Assembly: GCA_937996665.1 (NCBI GenBank)
Contig: CALKUU010000293.1
Span: forward strand, 1 to 55,388
DNA length: 55,388 bases
Direction of reading: 5' to 3'
DNA from: an uncultured Xenococcaceae cyanobacterium
GTDB lineage: Bacteria > Cyanobacteriota > Cyanobacteriia > Cyanobacteriales > Xenococcaceae
The position numbers and the translations under genes are program-made. The notes beneath the pieces were generated by a model. The model saw only the letters and a list, made by a program, of their open reading frames with translations. It did not search any database and was not told the DNA's origin. This document shows, piece by piece, positions 29,981 to 38,990 of the stretch (within the stretch, counting starts at the first letter, position 1; each line of letters begins with the position of its first letter).

Positions 29981-31231
29981 TTAGCGCGCGCGGTGTCCAA
30001 TATCGCGACGATAATACATTTGCTCGAAGTTAACTTTTTCAACTTCTGTATAGACTTTAGCGATCGCTTCTTGAAAATCTGCACCCAAGGCAGTGATCCC
30101 CAGAACTCGACCGCCATTGGTAACTACCTGTTGATCTACTAACTTTGTGCCTGCATGAAAAGCGATCGCTTCGGTCACCTGATCTAATCCCTTAATTTGC
30201 TTACCTTTAGCATAAGCATCAGGGTAGCCACCTGCGGCTGCTACGACACAGACTGCGCTACCGTCTCGCCACTGCAACTCAACTTGATCTAGGGTTTGGT
30301 TGACACAAGCAAGCATCAATTCATCTAAAGGTGTTGCGAGTAGAGGTAAAACTACTTGAGTTTCAGGGTCGCCAAACCGACAATTAAACTCAACGACATT
30401 GGGTTTGCCTTCGGGAGTAATCATTAAGCCTGCATACAAAATGCCGCGATAATCAATACCTCGTTTGTTGAGAGTAGCGATCGCAGGTTCGAGGACTTCG
30501 GTTTTAATTCTTTGGCTAATCTCGGGAGTTACTAAAGGTGCAGGGGCATATGCACCCATCCCACCTGTATTTTTGCCCGTGTCTCCTTCGCCGACTCGTT
30601 TATGGTCTTGGGCAGCGACAAGGGGGAGAATGGTTTTCCCATCGGTAAAAGCAAGGACGGAAGCTTCTTCACCAACTAAAAATTCTTCGATTACCAGAGT
30701 CTCAAATTTTTGGTTAAACAACTCATCGACTGCGGCTAGAGCTTCTGCTTGGGTCATAGCGACAATTACACCTTTCCCAGCAGCTAAACCATCGGCTTTA
30801 ATAACAATCGGTGCGCCTTCTTGGTTGATGTAGTTTTTGGCTGAGTTGGCATCTTGGAAAGTAGCAGCTTTGGCAGTGGGGATCTTGCCTTCGATCATCA
30901 GGTCTTTTGCCCAGGTTTTGCTAGCTTCGATTTCTGCTCCTGCTTTGACGGGACCAAAAACTGAAATATTACGCTCTTGCAAGTAGTCTGCGATCCCCAT
31001 CGATAAGGGAACTTCGGGGCCTACGGCAACCAGATCAATCTGATGGGTGGTTACGGCTTGAACAATACCAGCAAAGTCATCGACGCTGATAGTTAGATTT
31101 TGGCAGTTTTCCAGGGTTGCGGTGCCACCATTGCCTGGGGCGCAAAAAACTTGGGTGACATTGGGGGAGTTTAATAATGTCCAGGCGATCGCATGTTCTC
31201 TACCACCACTACCAACTACTAATACTTTCAT
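29981..31231 (-). CDS. purD: Phosphoribosylamine-glycine ligase (GARS)
   Basis: The ATP-grasp enzyme joins glycine to 5-phosphoribosylamine, the second step of purine synthesis. Length 416 is close to the usual size. The N-terminus is KVLVVGSGGREHAIAW, with the ATP-grasp stretch KADGLAAGKGVIVA and the C-terminal GDPETQVVLPL signature. It is not in an operon with other pur genes. The upstream spacer holds a 7-bp GC-rich hairpin (31373-31390) but no recognisable purine riboswitch. Confidence 0.98.
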   Translation of the reverse strand: MKVLVVGSGGREHAIAWTLLNSPNVTQVFCAPGNGGTATLENCQNLTISVDDFAGIVQAVTTHQIDLVAVGPEVPLSMGIADYLQERNISVFGPVKAGAEIEASKTWAKDLMIEGKIPTAKAATFQDANSAKNYINQEGAPIVIKADGLAAGKGVIVAMTQAEALAAVDELFNQKFETLVIEEFLVGEEASVLAFTDGKTILPLVAAQDHKRVGEGDTGKNTGGMGAYAPAPLVTPEISQRIKTEVLEPAIATLNKRGIDYRGILYAGLMITPEGKPNVVEFNCRFGDPETQVVLPLLATPLDELMLACVNQTLDQVELQWRDGSAVCVVAAAGGYPDAYAKGKQIKGLDQVTEAIAFHAGTKLVDQQVVTNGGRVLGITALGADFQEAIAKVYTEVEKVNFEQMYYRRDIGHRAR

Positions 31232-31836
31232 CTTTGCTTTTGGAATAACTTGCCAGCTTGCATTTTCCCATCAAAGGTAAACAGATTGATAATTTTTTTT
31301 GGATTTTTTTGACTAGTTGGGTTTAAGAATAAGTAGGATTAGCTCTTTGGATAAATAAAAACCAGACCATATCGGGGGAAATATCCCCCGCGCCCCATAT
31401 CTGGCGAGCGACCCATATTGTCCTCGAATAGAGATATACCTGGGGAAAACCCTGCCGCAAGTTTTGAATGATTAAGAGACAATAACTTGATCAGACTTAG
31501 CCGATTGCAGATTACTCAACTGCAATAATTATTGAAGGTTGAGGATCGACCATCCTAATATCGATCACGATTGGCATTTTAAAGATGGTCAAAAAGAGAA
31601 ATTAAGGCAATATTATTGAGCCAATCAACTATTCCAGTGCCTCCAGCCAGATTGCGATATTTCCCAAGAAGTACGCTAATACATCGAAAAAACCTCGTTA
31701 TTGTCGATTCCTAAATCAAAAAAATACCGTTACCCTCTTCACAGGAGTAATCAGGACAAGCTAAATTAACATCCCTAGCAAATATTAATGAAAGGAAATA
31801 GTTTAAAAATATTTGATCACTAGTAATATAGATCGC
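31232..31836. other. Spacer upstream of purD with hairpin and repeat-like motif
   Basis: About 600 bp without a gene. It holds the GC-rich hairpin at 31373-31390 and the motif TCCTCGAATAGAGATA at 31421-31436, which recurs with two changes at 49460-49475. The purD promoter must be here, since purD is transcribed leftward from 31231. Confidence 0.55.
31373..31390. repeat. GC-rich hairpin, perfect 7-bp stem
   Basis: CGGGGGA (31373-31379) and TCCCCCG (31384-31390) form a perfect stem with a 4-nt loop. It is followed by GCGCCCC and flanked by partly matching ATAT/CCAGA arms, so the full fold-back may be wider. It stands out in AT-rich DNA and lies about 140 bp before the purD start. Confidence 0.7.
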
Positions 31837-32472
31837 CTAAGCACGATCAAAAAACTCAGACCCACTCGCAGAATCCTCAAAAATTGCGCCTCGTCTGCGC
31901 AAATTTTGCTTCAAAGATTTAGAAACCCCTCGATTATCACTAAAAGAAGCCCCTTCAACGATCGCCCCATCCAACTTACATTCTCGCAAGTCAGCATCAA
32001 ACAAAATCGCCCCACTCAAATTAGAATCACTCAGATCCGCACACTTGAGACAGGCATCACTAAGATAAGCATTAGTCAGATTTGCCCCCTTAAAGATAGA
32101 TCTCTTAAGGGTGGCATCATTTAAATAAGAGTTTTGCAACTCAGCACCACTCAAATCAGCATCACGCAAATTAGCACGAATCAAATCCGCATTTTGCAAA
32201 TTAACATTACTCAGATTCGCTTCCTTGAGATTGGCATCACAAAGATTAATATCGCTGAGGTCAGAGCCACTTAAATTTGCTTGGTGTAAGTCAACTCCAC
32301 TTAGATCAAAACCACTCAGACTTCGACCATTCAGACCCTGGCTCCTAATTATTGTAGCTAAATCTTGTTTTTGCTCAGCCGCTAGCTGGCGGCCATTCCG
32401 ATAGTTCCTTTCGGCAGCTTCACTATAGCCGCTGTCCTTTAGCCCAACTTTGCGATCGCTGTCCATACTCAT
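31837..32472 (-). CDS. Pentapeptide-repeat protein
   Basis: A 211-residue protein with about 25 consecutive pentapeptides of the A(D/N)LXX type from about residue 50 to 180 (LSGFD, LSGVD, LHQAN and so on). These form a right-handed quadrilateral beta-helix. The C-terminus has a conserved cyanobacterial tail ending RRGAIFEDSA. The function is unknown. Pentapeptide proteins are abundant in cyanobacteria and a few mimic DNA; nothing here points to that. No signal peptide is seen, so it is probably cytoplasmic. A second ATG two codons later is an equally good start. Confidence 0.88.
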   Translation of the reverse strand: MSMDSDRKVGLKDSGYSEAAERNYRNGRQLAAEQKQDLATIIRSQGLNGRSLSGFDLSGVDLHQANLSGSDLSDINLCDANLKEANLSNVNLQNADLIRANLRDADLSGAELQNSYLNDATLKRSIFKGANLTNAYLSDACLKCADLSDSNLSGAILFDADLRECKLDGAIVEGASFSDNRGVSKSLKQNLRRRGAIFEDSASGSEFFDRA

Positions 32473-32723
32473 GATTTCCGAATATCTCAGAGCCTATCTT
32501 AATCAAGACCTTATTTAACTGCCAAGGTTTTAATCAAAAACACTTGGAAGCTCCATCCTAATCGAAAATAATTGCCATTGGTTAAACTGAATTCCTCAAA
32601 CAGAGAAATCTTTACCTTTTTTAAGCCTCAAACATCGACGCCAAAAGTCTTTTAACCTAGTCGAGAGCAACTTACTAAAGATAAACTTTCAATAAGCATT
32701 TGTAATACACGAGTCATTAATTA

Positions 32724-33911
32724 TCAGATAGTAACCCTTTGCGCGATCGCCTTACCAATTGCTAAAGAAGAAGTCGCCGCAGGCGAAGGTGCGTTACAAA
32801 TATGCATTGCCCTTGGGCGATCAAGAATCAGAAAATCATCCACTAACTTGCCATCAGTTGCCAAAGCCTGCGCTCTCACCCCAGCATGAGTAGGAATCAC
32901 ATCTTCTGCCTGCACTTCAGGAATTAAACGCTGCAAACTTGCCACAAATAAAGACTTACTCCAAGAACGAGCCATCTCTTGCAAACCATCAAGACCATGC
33001 TTGGCACTTAGTTTCCAGAAACCGGGATAGGTCATGGTTTCAACAAAGTCACCCAAATTAAAATCGGTTTTGCGATAGCCCTCCCGCTTAAAACTCAAAA
33101 CAGCATTCGGCCCAGCGTGAACGCTACCATCGATAATTTTAGTAAAGTGAACTCCTAAAAATGGGAAATTAGGATTAGGCACTGGATAAATCAGAGTATT
33201 ACTAGCTAAATAACGTTTTTCAGGCTTTAGCTCATAATATTCTCCCCGAAAAGGAACGATTTTGGCAGGAGGTTCAACCCCTGCAAGTTTGGCAAGGCGA
33301 TCGCTAAACAGACCAGCACAGTTAATCAAAAAACGAGTTTGATATTCTTCTTGGCTCGTAGTCAGCACATAGCCTTCACTGGTTGCGCGAATATCCTGAA
33401 CCAAGCAATTATTAATCAGCTCTGCACCCTGATCAGCAGCGATCTCAGCATATTTATTAGCCACCTGCTTATAATCAACAATTCCTGTCGACTTGACCAA
33501 GATTGCTGCCAAAGAATTGACATGAGGTTCAACTTCTTTAGCCTCTGCCTGGTTCAACATCTTTACCTCAAGACCGTTAGCAAGTCCTCGTTGATAGATG
33601 TTTTCGAGACGAGTTAACTCCTCCTGCTCAGTGGCTACAATCACCTTGCCACAAATTTCATAGGGAATATCATGTTGCTGACAAAATTCCACCAGAATAT
33701 TATTCCCTTCCCGACAAAACTTTGCCTTATAGCTGCCAGGCTTATAGTAAATCCCCGAATGAATCACCCCACTGTTGTTACCTGTTTGGTGAGCAGCCCA
33801 GGAGGATTCCTTCTCTAGCAAAACTATTTTCTTATTGGGATATTGCTGACCCAGCGCCATAGCTGTAGACAGACCCACAATTCCACCGCCAACTATGGCA
33901 AAATCATACAT
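32724..33911 (-). CDS. lhgO: L-2-hydroxyglutarate oxidase
   Basis: An FAD-dependent oxidoreductase of the DAO family, 395 residues, that oxidises L-2-hydroxyglutarate to 2-oxoglutarate. The N-terminal FAD-binding motif is DFAIVGGGIVGLSTAMAL. The family also shows SGVIHSGIYYKPGS and a C-terminal PTHAGVRAQ. The assignment rests on recognised family motifs, not on a search. Its product would feed the same 2-oxoglutarate pool as Fd-GOGAT. No operon partner is clear; the nearest upstream gene on the strand is a methyltransferase 189 bp away. Confidence 0.88.
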   Translation of the reverse strand: MYDFAIVGGGIVGLSTAMALGQQYPNKKIVLLEKESSWAAHQTGNNSGVIHSGIYYKPGSYKAKFCREGNNILVEFCQQHDIPYEICGKVIVATEQEELTRLENIYQRGLANGLEVKMLNQAEAKEVEPHVNSLAAILVKSTGIVDYKQVANKYAEIAADQGAELINNCLVQDIRATSEGYVLTTSQEEYQTRFLINCAGLFSDRLAKLAGVEPPAKIVPFRGEYYELKPEKRYLASNTLIYPVPNPNFPFLGVHFTKIIDGSVHAGPNAVLSFKREGYRKTDFNLGDFVETMTYPGFWKLSAKHGLDGLQEMARSWSKSLFVASLQRLIPEVQAEDVIPTHAGVRAQALATDGKLVDDFLILDRPRAMHICNAPSPAATSSLAIGKAIAQRVTI

Positions 33912-33961
33912 TCTCAGAAACCTTTTTTAACTTATGGCTTGATTAACTATCGGCAAAAATA

Positions 33962-33997
33962 ATTACGGGCAGGGTTTTTTGCAGACCCCACCCCTTA
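33962..33997. repeat. G-rich element in the lhgO-methyltransferase spacer
   Basis: A short GC-rich segment (ACGGGCAGGG, a T-run, then GACCCCACCCC) stands out in otherwise AT-rich spacer DNA. Its GGCAGGGTTTT part resembles the complement of GGGAAAACCCTGCC near 31443. It may be a fragment of a dispersed repeat. Evidence is weak. Confidence 0.3.
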
Positions 33998-34060
33998 ATT
34001 AAGTTAGATATCCAACAGAGCTAGTAATTTAAAAAGTTGCAATCAACAGTTAAATTTCTC

Positions 34061-34102
34061 AACTCCAAATTCCGAACTCCGAATTCCTAACTCCGAACTC
34101 CT
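34061..34102. repeat. Heptad short tandem repeat, six units of AAYTCCN
   Basis: Six in-phase heptamers: AACTCCA, AATTCCG, AACTCCG, AATTCCT, AACTCCG, AACTCCT. The last overlaps the stop codon of the methyltransferase gene at 34101-34103. Heptameric short tandemly repeated sequences (STRRs) of this kind are known from cyanobacteria. Copy number should vary between strains. Confidence 0.88.
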
Positions 34103-35327
34103 ACAAAGCAACAACTTCAGTTTCCACACCCATCTCCTTAAGCATTGTGCCAATTTCATCGCAATAGATAGCGTTCATCACAATCACCGTATCGGGTTGA
34201 TACTCTTTGAGAAATTCGGGAGACATAATTTCTTTACCGACTCCAGGGATAAACTTGCCATGACGATTGGGGTTAATATCCACCACATATTCAATTTTGT
34301 CGATTGTATCCAGAGTAGTTAGAAAAGCTACACACTTTGAGCCTGACCCCCAAACCACAACCTTTTTCCGAGCCTCTTTTTGCTGAGTTAAATAATCTTT
34401 CCAATGCTGCAATTTAGCATCAATGTTAGCTGCAAAATGAGCCACATCCTGAGCCACTTCAGCGACAGTCTCTTCGTTCGGGTGAACCAAGTCGGAAGTT
34501 TTAGTCGCCACTGGTCTTGCTTCAACAATCAAATATTGATCCCCATATTCTTTGTAAAGCTCGGTAACTTCAAAGCCACAAGAGCGGAACAGGCGAGCCA
34601 AAGTTCCAGGACTAAAGTAAGAGCAATGTTCGTAATAAATATCTTCAAAAGCTAGCTCTTGCATAACCCTAGTATTGTCAGGAATTTCTAAGCAAAATGC
34701 CACTTCTGTGCGCTCACCGATTGAGTCTCTAACTGTTTGAATAAATTCCTTGGTGGGTTGAATATGCTCTAGAGTATGGCGACAACAAATAAAATCACCA
34801 ACATATTCAGCATGATCCTTTCTGTAATATTCCTGAATAAACTTGACGCGATCGCTCGCTTCACTAATCACTCTCCCAGGCACAACGCTAGGATCGATCC
34901 CCACACCCCGATTCTTGCCCAACTCACAAATCAGAAACAAAAAATCCCCTTTACTACAGCCAATCTCGACAATATCTTTATCGTTGAGATCATATTTTGC
35001 TTGCCATTTTTTAGCTAGGTTGAGAGCAAACTTGTTAAATGTCGGCGAAAAGCTCTGTTGATCTTCATAGTTGGGAGCATAAGCTGACCAATGAGAATCA
35101 AAAAGTGTATTCGTAATAAAACCACACTCAGGACAAAAACCTAAACTCACATCTCCGCAAGGAAAATCTAAAGCTTGTTCCCGTGAATCCATCATCAGAC
35201 AACTATGAACAGGAACGTTTTTTACCTCGTAAAAAGAGTGCAATCCTTGACTGCCACAATTGGGGCAACTATGTTCCTTGTTGAGATCTCCAAATTGAGA
35301 TTCTACTTTGCTCAAAATATTAACCAT
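34101..35327 (-). CDS. Zinc-binding sugar C-methyltransferase-like protein (first of two)
   Basis: A 408-residue protein with three parts: an N-terminal zinc-binding domain with cysteine pairs C21/C24 and C65/C68, a SAM-binding domain with EIGCSKGDFL (121-130), and a C-terminal domain of the Methyltransf_14 type (VVVWGSGSKCVAFL near 325). This layout is that of the TylC3/NovU-like deoxysugar C-methyltransferases. It lies downstream of a paralogue and an rfbF-SDR pair, so a nucleotide sugar is the likely substrate. The substrate itself is unknown. Heptad repeats begin at its stop codon. Confidence 0.85.
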   Translation of the reverse strand: MVNILSKVESQFGDLNKEHSCPNCGSQGLHSFYEVKNVPVHSCLMMDSREQALDFPCGDVSLGFCPECGFITNTLFDSHWSAYAPNYEDQQSFSPTFNKFALNLAKKWQAKYDLNDKDIVEIGCSKGDFLFLICELGKNRGVGIDPSVVPGRVISEASDRVKFIQEYYRKDHAEYVGDFICCRHTLEHIQPTKEFIQTVRDSIGERTEVAFCLEIPDNTRVMQELAFEDIYYEHCSYFSPGTLARLFRSCGFEVTELYKEYGDQYLIVEARPVATKTSDLVHPNEETVAEVAQDVAHFAANIDAKLQHWKDYLTQQKEARKKVVVWGSGSKCVAFLTTLDTIDKIEYVVDINPNRHGKFIPGVGKEIMSPEFLKEYQPDTVIVMNAIYCDEIGTMLKEMGVETEVVAL

Positions 35328-35480
35328 GTTCTTATTTACTTAATAGATTTATAAAAAAATTTTTTAAAAAAGATTTTGCTAGCTAGGGCATATCTTTAAA
35401 TATTGAGCTTAATTTGGTTTGCTTAAGTGAACTTGCCAAACAAGTATTAGATTTCCACACCAAAAATAAGCGATCGCCCA

Positions 35481-36713
35481 CTATTCATAAATTTTCGGCT
35501 GAGGAATAGGCACAATAAACTTTCCACCTGCTGCTCGATAAGCTTCTTGCTGACGCATAATTTCCTGAGCAAAATTCCAAGCCAAAATTAGAACGTAGTC
35601 TGGCTTGTCTTCCATTAGTTTACTGGGGTCAAAAATAGGTAAATGACTAATACTATAGAACCGACCTTGCTTAAAAGTATTTAGGTCGACTACATAATCG
35701 AGCAGAGTTTTATCGATTCCTAAGTAACTCAACATCGTATTAGCTTTAGCCGCAGCCCCATAGCCCACAACCCTCTTGCCTTGTTTTTTAAGATCCCAGA
35801 GAATTTCTAGCATCGAGTCTTTAAAACTAGCTACCCTACTCGCAAAATCGTGATAGTAACCAGAGCTAGCAACCCCTAATTTACGCTCTAGGTCGAGTAA
35901 AGATTTAACTGAATCTTGAACATCTTCTTGGGGTTCGACATAGATGCGTAAGGAACCACCATGAATCTTAGTTCGCTCTACGTGGTTAAAATACAAGCCA
36001 TGTCTGCGAAACAGATTATCAAGAGCCGTCACTGAAAAATAACAGATATGTTGATGGTAGATCGTATCAAATTCACAATGCTCAACTAAATCAACCAAAT
36101 AGGGAGCTTCAACTACTGCGACCCCAGTATCTTTGAGCAGAGCCTTAATCCCTTTAACAAAGCCATTGAGGTCGGGGACATGAGCCAAAACATTATTTGC
36201 TAAAAATAAATCGGCAGCTTTTCCTTCTGCTTTGAGGTTACTCGCTAATTCTTCGGTAAAAAAGGTACACATAGTGTCAATTCCTTTTTCCTGAGCAGCC
36301 TCAGCAGGGCCAGAGGCAGGGTCAATTCCAAACACAGGAATTCCTGACTCAACAAAGTTCTTCAGCATGTAGCCGTCATTACTCGCAGCTTCGATGACTA
36401 AACTATTGCTATCTAAATTTCTGGTTTTAATCAAATTTTTGGCACTATCACCAAAATGCTTCATCAATGAGGGAGAAATAGAAGAAAAATAAGGATAGTC
36501 CTGGCAAAACAAAATCTCTGGTGGTACATATTCAGTAATCTGAACCATGCCACAGTTTGGGCAGAAAGCTAAATCTAAAGGAGCAGTATATTCTGGTTCT
36601 GCTAACTGATCTTTGGCTAATAAATTATCGGCTAAAGGCGTGTAGCCAAAATCAATAATTATTTCTAAATTTTTATCTGCGCAAGAAATGCAGCTTGATT
36701 GATTGTTGCTCAT
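35481..36713 (-). CDS. Zinc-binding sugar C-methyltransferase-like protein (second of two)
   Basis: A 410-residue paralogue-like protein with zinc-site cysteines C8/C11 and C51/C54, SAM motif [10 protein letters not shown] (108-117) and a C-terminal domain beginning around [14 protein letters not shown]. The SNDGY form of motif I is the one seen in NovU/TylC3-type C-methyltransferases of keto-deoxysugars. The motif differs from the EIGCSKGD of the other copy, so the two probably have different substrates or one acts on a different step. It is the third gene of the leftward sugar cluster. Confidence 0.87.
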   Translation of the reverse strand: MSNNQSSCISCADKNLEIIIDFGYTPLADNLLAKDQLAEPEYTAPLDLAFCPNCGMVQITEYVPPEILFCQDYPYFSSISPSLMKHFGDSAKNLIKTRNLDSNSLVIEAASNDGYMLKNFVESGIPVFGIDPASGPAEAAQEKGIDTMCTFFTEELASNLKAEGKAADLFLANNVLAHVPDLNGFVKGIKALLKDTGVAVVEAPYLVDLVEHCEFDTIYHQHICYFSVTALDNLFRRHGLYFNHVERTKIHGGSLRIYVEPQEDVQDSVKSLLDLERKLGVASSGYYHDFASRVASFKDSMLEILWDLKKQGKRVVGYGAAAKANTMLSYLGIDKTLLDYVVDLNTFKQGRFYSISHLPIFDPSKLMEDKPDYVLILAWNFAQEIMRQQEAYRAAGGKFIVPIPQPKIYE

Positions 36714-36871
36714 CTAAATTTAATTATCGTGGAAAGTAAAAAAAGTTTTTTAAAATAAATAATAAAAAGAAGATTGTAGAAATACCAAGATTCTAGGCAT
36801 TTCTAAACCCTTTTACAAGAGAAATCAGTTAACCCCAAGTTTTGGGCAGCTAACTGAGCGATAGTAAATAG

Positions 36872-37918
36872 TTAGTTGGTTAAAGCTAACTCTTCTTGCT
36901 GCCAACGAAGTGAACCATCAAGTTTACCTTCACTAATTAGGTATTTGATATGAGCAATCCGCTTATACTTTTCACCTTCAAATTCATCAAGAGTTAAACC
37001 AACTTTGGTATAGGCTTCGTATAGCTCTTGGGCGCCTTTTCTCGCGTTCCACTGTGGTTGAAAATTGGGCAAAGCTTTCATCACCTTGTCACAATTCACC
37101 CGATAGCAACGAGTATCAGGCCCACCATTGGGATCATACTCAATCCGGCAGTTGGGTACTGTTTCTTTTACTATGTCGGCAAGCTCACTAATTTGGTAGT
37201 TATCTTCATTGCGTCCGATGTTAAACGCCTCGTTGTGAACACTGGCGATCGGAGCTTCCAAAACAGCAAGAAATGCTCGGGAAATGTCTTCAATATGAAC
37301 TATTGGGCGCCAAGGAGTACCATCACTTTTGATAAATACTTTGCCAGTAGTCAAAGCCCAAGCAACCAAATTGTTCAGCACCAAATCAAAACGCAAGCGC
37401 GGCGAAACACCATAGGCAGTGGCATTTCTTAAATAAGTAGGGCTAAAGTTATCATCTGCCAACTTACTAACTTCTTGCTCAACTCGAACTTTGGAAACAC
37501 CATAAGGAGTTACCGGATTAAAAGCAGATTCCTCTGTTAGCCAATCTGTACCGCCTGCACCATAGTTACTGCAAGAAGATGAAAAGATAAATCTTTTAAC
37601 ACCAGCTTGCTTGGCTAGTTCTGCCAATTTGAGGGAGGCCTTAAAATTAATATCTTCGGTTAAATTAGCTTCGTAGTTCCCGAGAGGATCATTGGAAAGA
37701 CCTGCTAAATGAATAACAGCATCACAGCCTTCTACATCGCTTAACTCAACATTTCTAATATCTTTTTTAACTTCAGGAATTTCGACAATGCCTGATCCGA
37801 AAGTACAGCGCTGATAATAGTCAGTATCAAGTCCAACAACTTCATAACCCTTATTGAGCAACATAGGAACCATCAACGTTCCGATATAACCCTTGTGACC
37901 CGTTACTAGAATTTTCAT
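36872..37918 (-). CDS. NAD-dependent epimerase/dehydratase (extended SDR) of a nucleotide sugar
   Basis: A 348-residue extended SDR. It begins MKILVTGHKGYIGT, with the TGxxGxxG NAD motif at 6-13, and has the catalytic YxxxK at Y139-K143 and an SSS just before (FSSSCSNYG). I use ATG 37918, because the 15 codons before it have no family resemblance. This start lies inside the upstream rfbF gene by 68 nt. The neighbours suggest it acts on a CDP- or GDP-linked sugar as a 4,6-dehydratase, epimerase or reductase; the sequence does not fix which. Confidence 0.9.
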   Translation of the reverse strand: MKILVTGHKGYIGTLMVPMLLNKGYEVVGLDTDYYQRCTFGSGIVEIPEVKKDIRNVELSDVEGCDAVIHLAGLSNDPLGNYEANLTEDINFKASLKLAELAKQAGVKRFIFSSSCSNYGAGGTDWLTEESAFNPVTPYGVSKVRVEQEVSKLADDNFSPTYLRNATAYGVSPRLRFDLVLNNLVAWALTTGKVFIKSDGTPWRPIVHIEDISRAFLAVLEAPIASVHNEAFNIGRNEDNYQISELADIVKETVPNCRIEYDPNGGPDTRCYRVNCDKVMKALPNFQPQWNARKGAQELYEAYTKVGLTLDEFEGEKYKRIAHIKYLISEGKLDGSLRWQQEELALTN

Positions 37919-38699
37919 TATTGTGATTATCCTTCCATGTTTTCCAGGGTGCGTTACCGCCATCCCACATTTTTTCTAAACGTTTTTTATCTCTTAAAGT
38001 ATCCATACACTGCCAGAAAGAATCATGCTTGTATGCCATCAACTGACCGTCTGCGGCTAATCTTTCTAAAGGCTCTTTCTCAAATTGGGTATCATCCCCT
38101 TGTATATAGTCATAAACTTCTGGCTCTAAGACAAAAAACGCGCCATTAATCCAACCTTCTGCGGTTTGCGGCTTTTCTGAAAACTTACCAATGCGATCGC
38201 CATCAAATTCTAGGTGACCAAACCTAGCAGGAGGTCTAACAGCAGTAAGAGTAGCTAACTTACCGTGTTTTTTATGAAAAGCAAGTAGTTCATTGAGATT
38301 GATATCAGATACGCCATCACCCCAAGTCATCATAAAGGTCTCATTACCCATGTAGGGAACCAAACGCTTAATTCTTCCACCCGTATTGGTCGGCAAACCT
38401 GTATCGATTAGGTCAATCGTCCAATCTAGCCTGGCACCATTATGAGGTTGGATAACACCCTCGCCGAGATTAACAGTAAGATTGCGATTGAGGGTACAGT
38501 AGTCCACCATATACTTTTTAATGACATGACCTTTGTAGCCCAAAGCAATGACAAAATCTTTAAACCCGTAAGTGTGGTAGTGCTTCATAATGTGCCAAAT
38601 AATCGGCTTACCACCAATTTCTACCATCGGCTTCGGTTTATTTTCTGTTTCTTCAGAGATTCGCGTTCCTAATCCTCCAGCAAGAATACCTACTTTCAC
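37851..38699 (-). CDS. rfbF: Glucose-1-phosphate cytidylyltransferase
   Basis: The enzyme makes CDP-glucose from glucose-1-phosphate and CTP, the first step of CDP-deoxysugar synthesis. The signature is ILAGGLGTRISEETENKPKP (5-24). Family members are usually about 257 residues; this one has 282. The last 25 or so (DNHNNENSSNGSQGLYR and onward) are a polar tail with no family resemblance, encoded over the start of the SDR gene in another frame. It is the first gene of the cluster with the SDR and two C-methyltransferase-like genes. Confidence 0.95.
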   Translation of the reverse strand: MKVGILAGGLGTRISEETENKPKPMVEIGGKPIIWHIMKHYHTYGFKDFVIALGYKGHVIKKYMVDYCTLNRNLTVNLGEGVIQPHNGARLDWTIDLIDTGLPTNTGGRIKRLVPYMGNETFMMTWGDGVSDINLNELLAFHKKHGKLATLTAVRPPARFGHLEFDGDRIGKFSEKPQTAEGWINGAFFVLEPEVYDYIQGDDTQFEKEPLERLAADGQLMAYKHDSFWQCMDTLRDKKRLEKMWDGGNAPWKTWKDNHNNENSSNGSQGLYRNVDGSYVAQ

Positions 38700-38990
38700 G
38701 GGTCTCTCCCAATTTGCTAAATTTGTGTTTAACTTTAGTTACTTTAATTATGTAGATAACAGACTAGTAAAAAACAGATACTTTATGTGCTATTCATAAA
38801 TCTTACAATGCTACATGACAATACTTTTTGTTAAATTTAGGCACGAAGCAATCCTACACTTAAGCAAAATCAAGCATTTAAAACCAACACAAATGATTTT
38901 ACCTATACTTAATCTTTACTAAATTAAAGTTTCAGTAAAGAATTTCATAGTCATTAATTTTCAAAAAAACGACAAGGTATAAGAACCTAC

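Noticed and set aside
31373-31436. A purine riboswitch upstream of purD
   Set aside because: No three-way junction or conserved core was seen; the hairpin looks more like a dispersed repeat.
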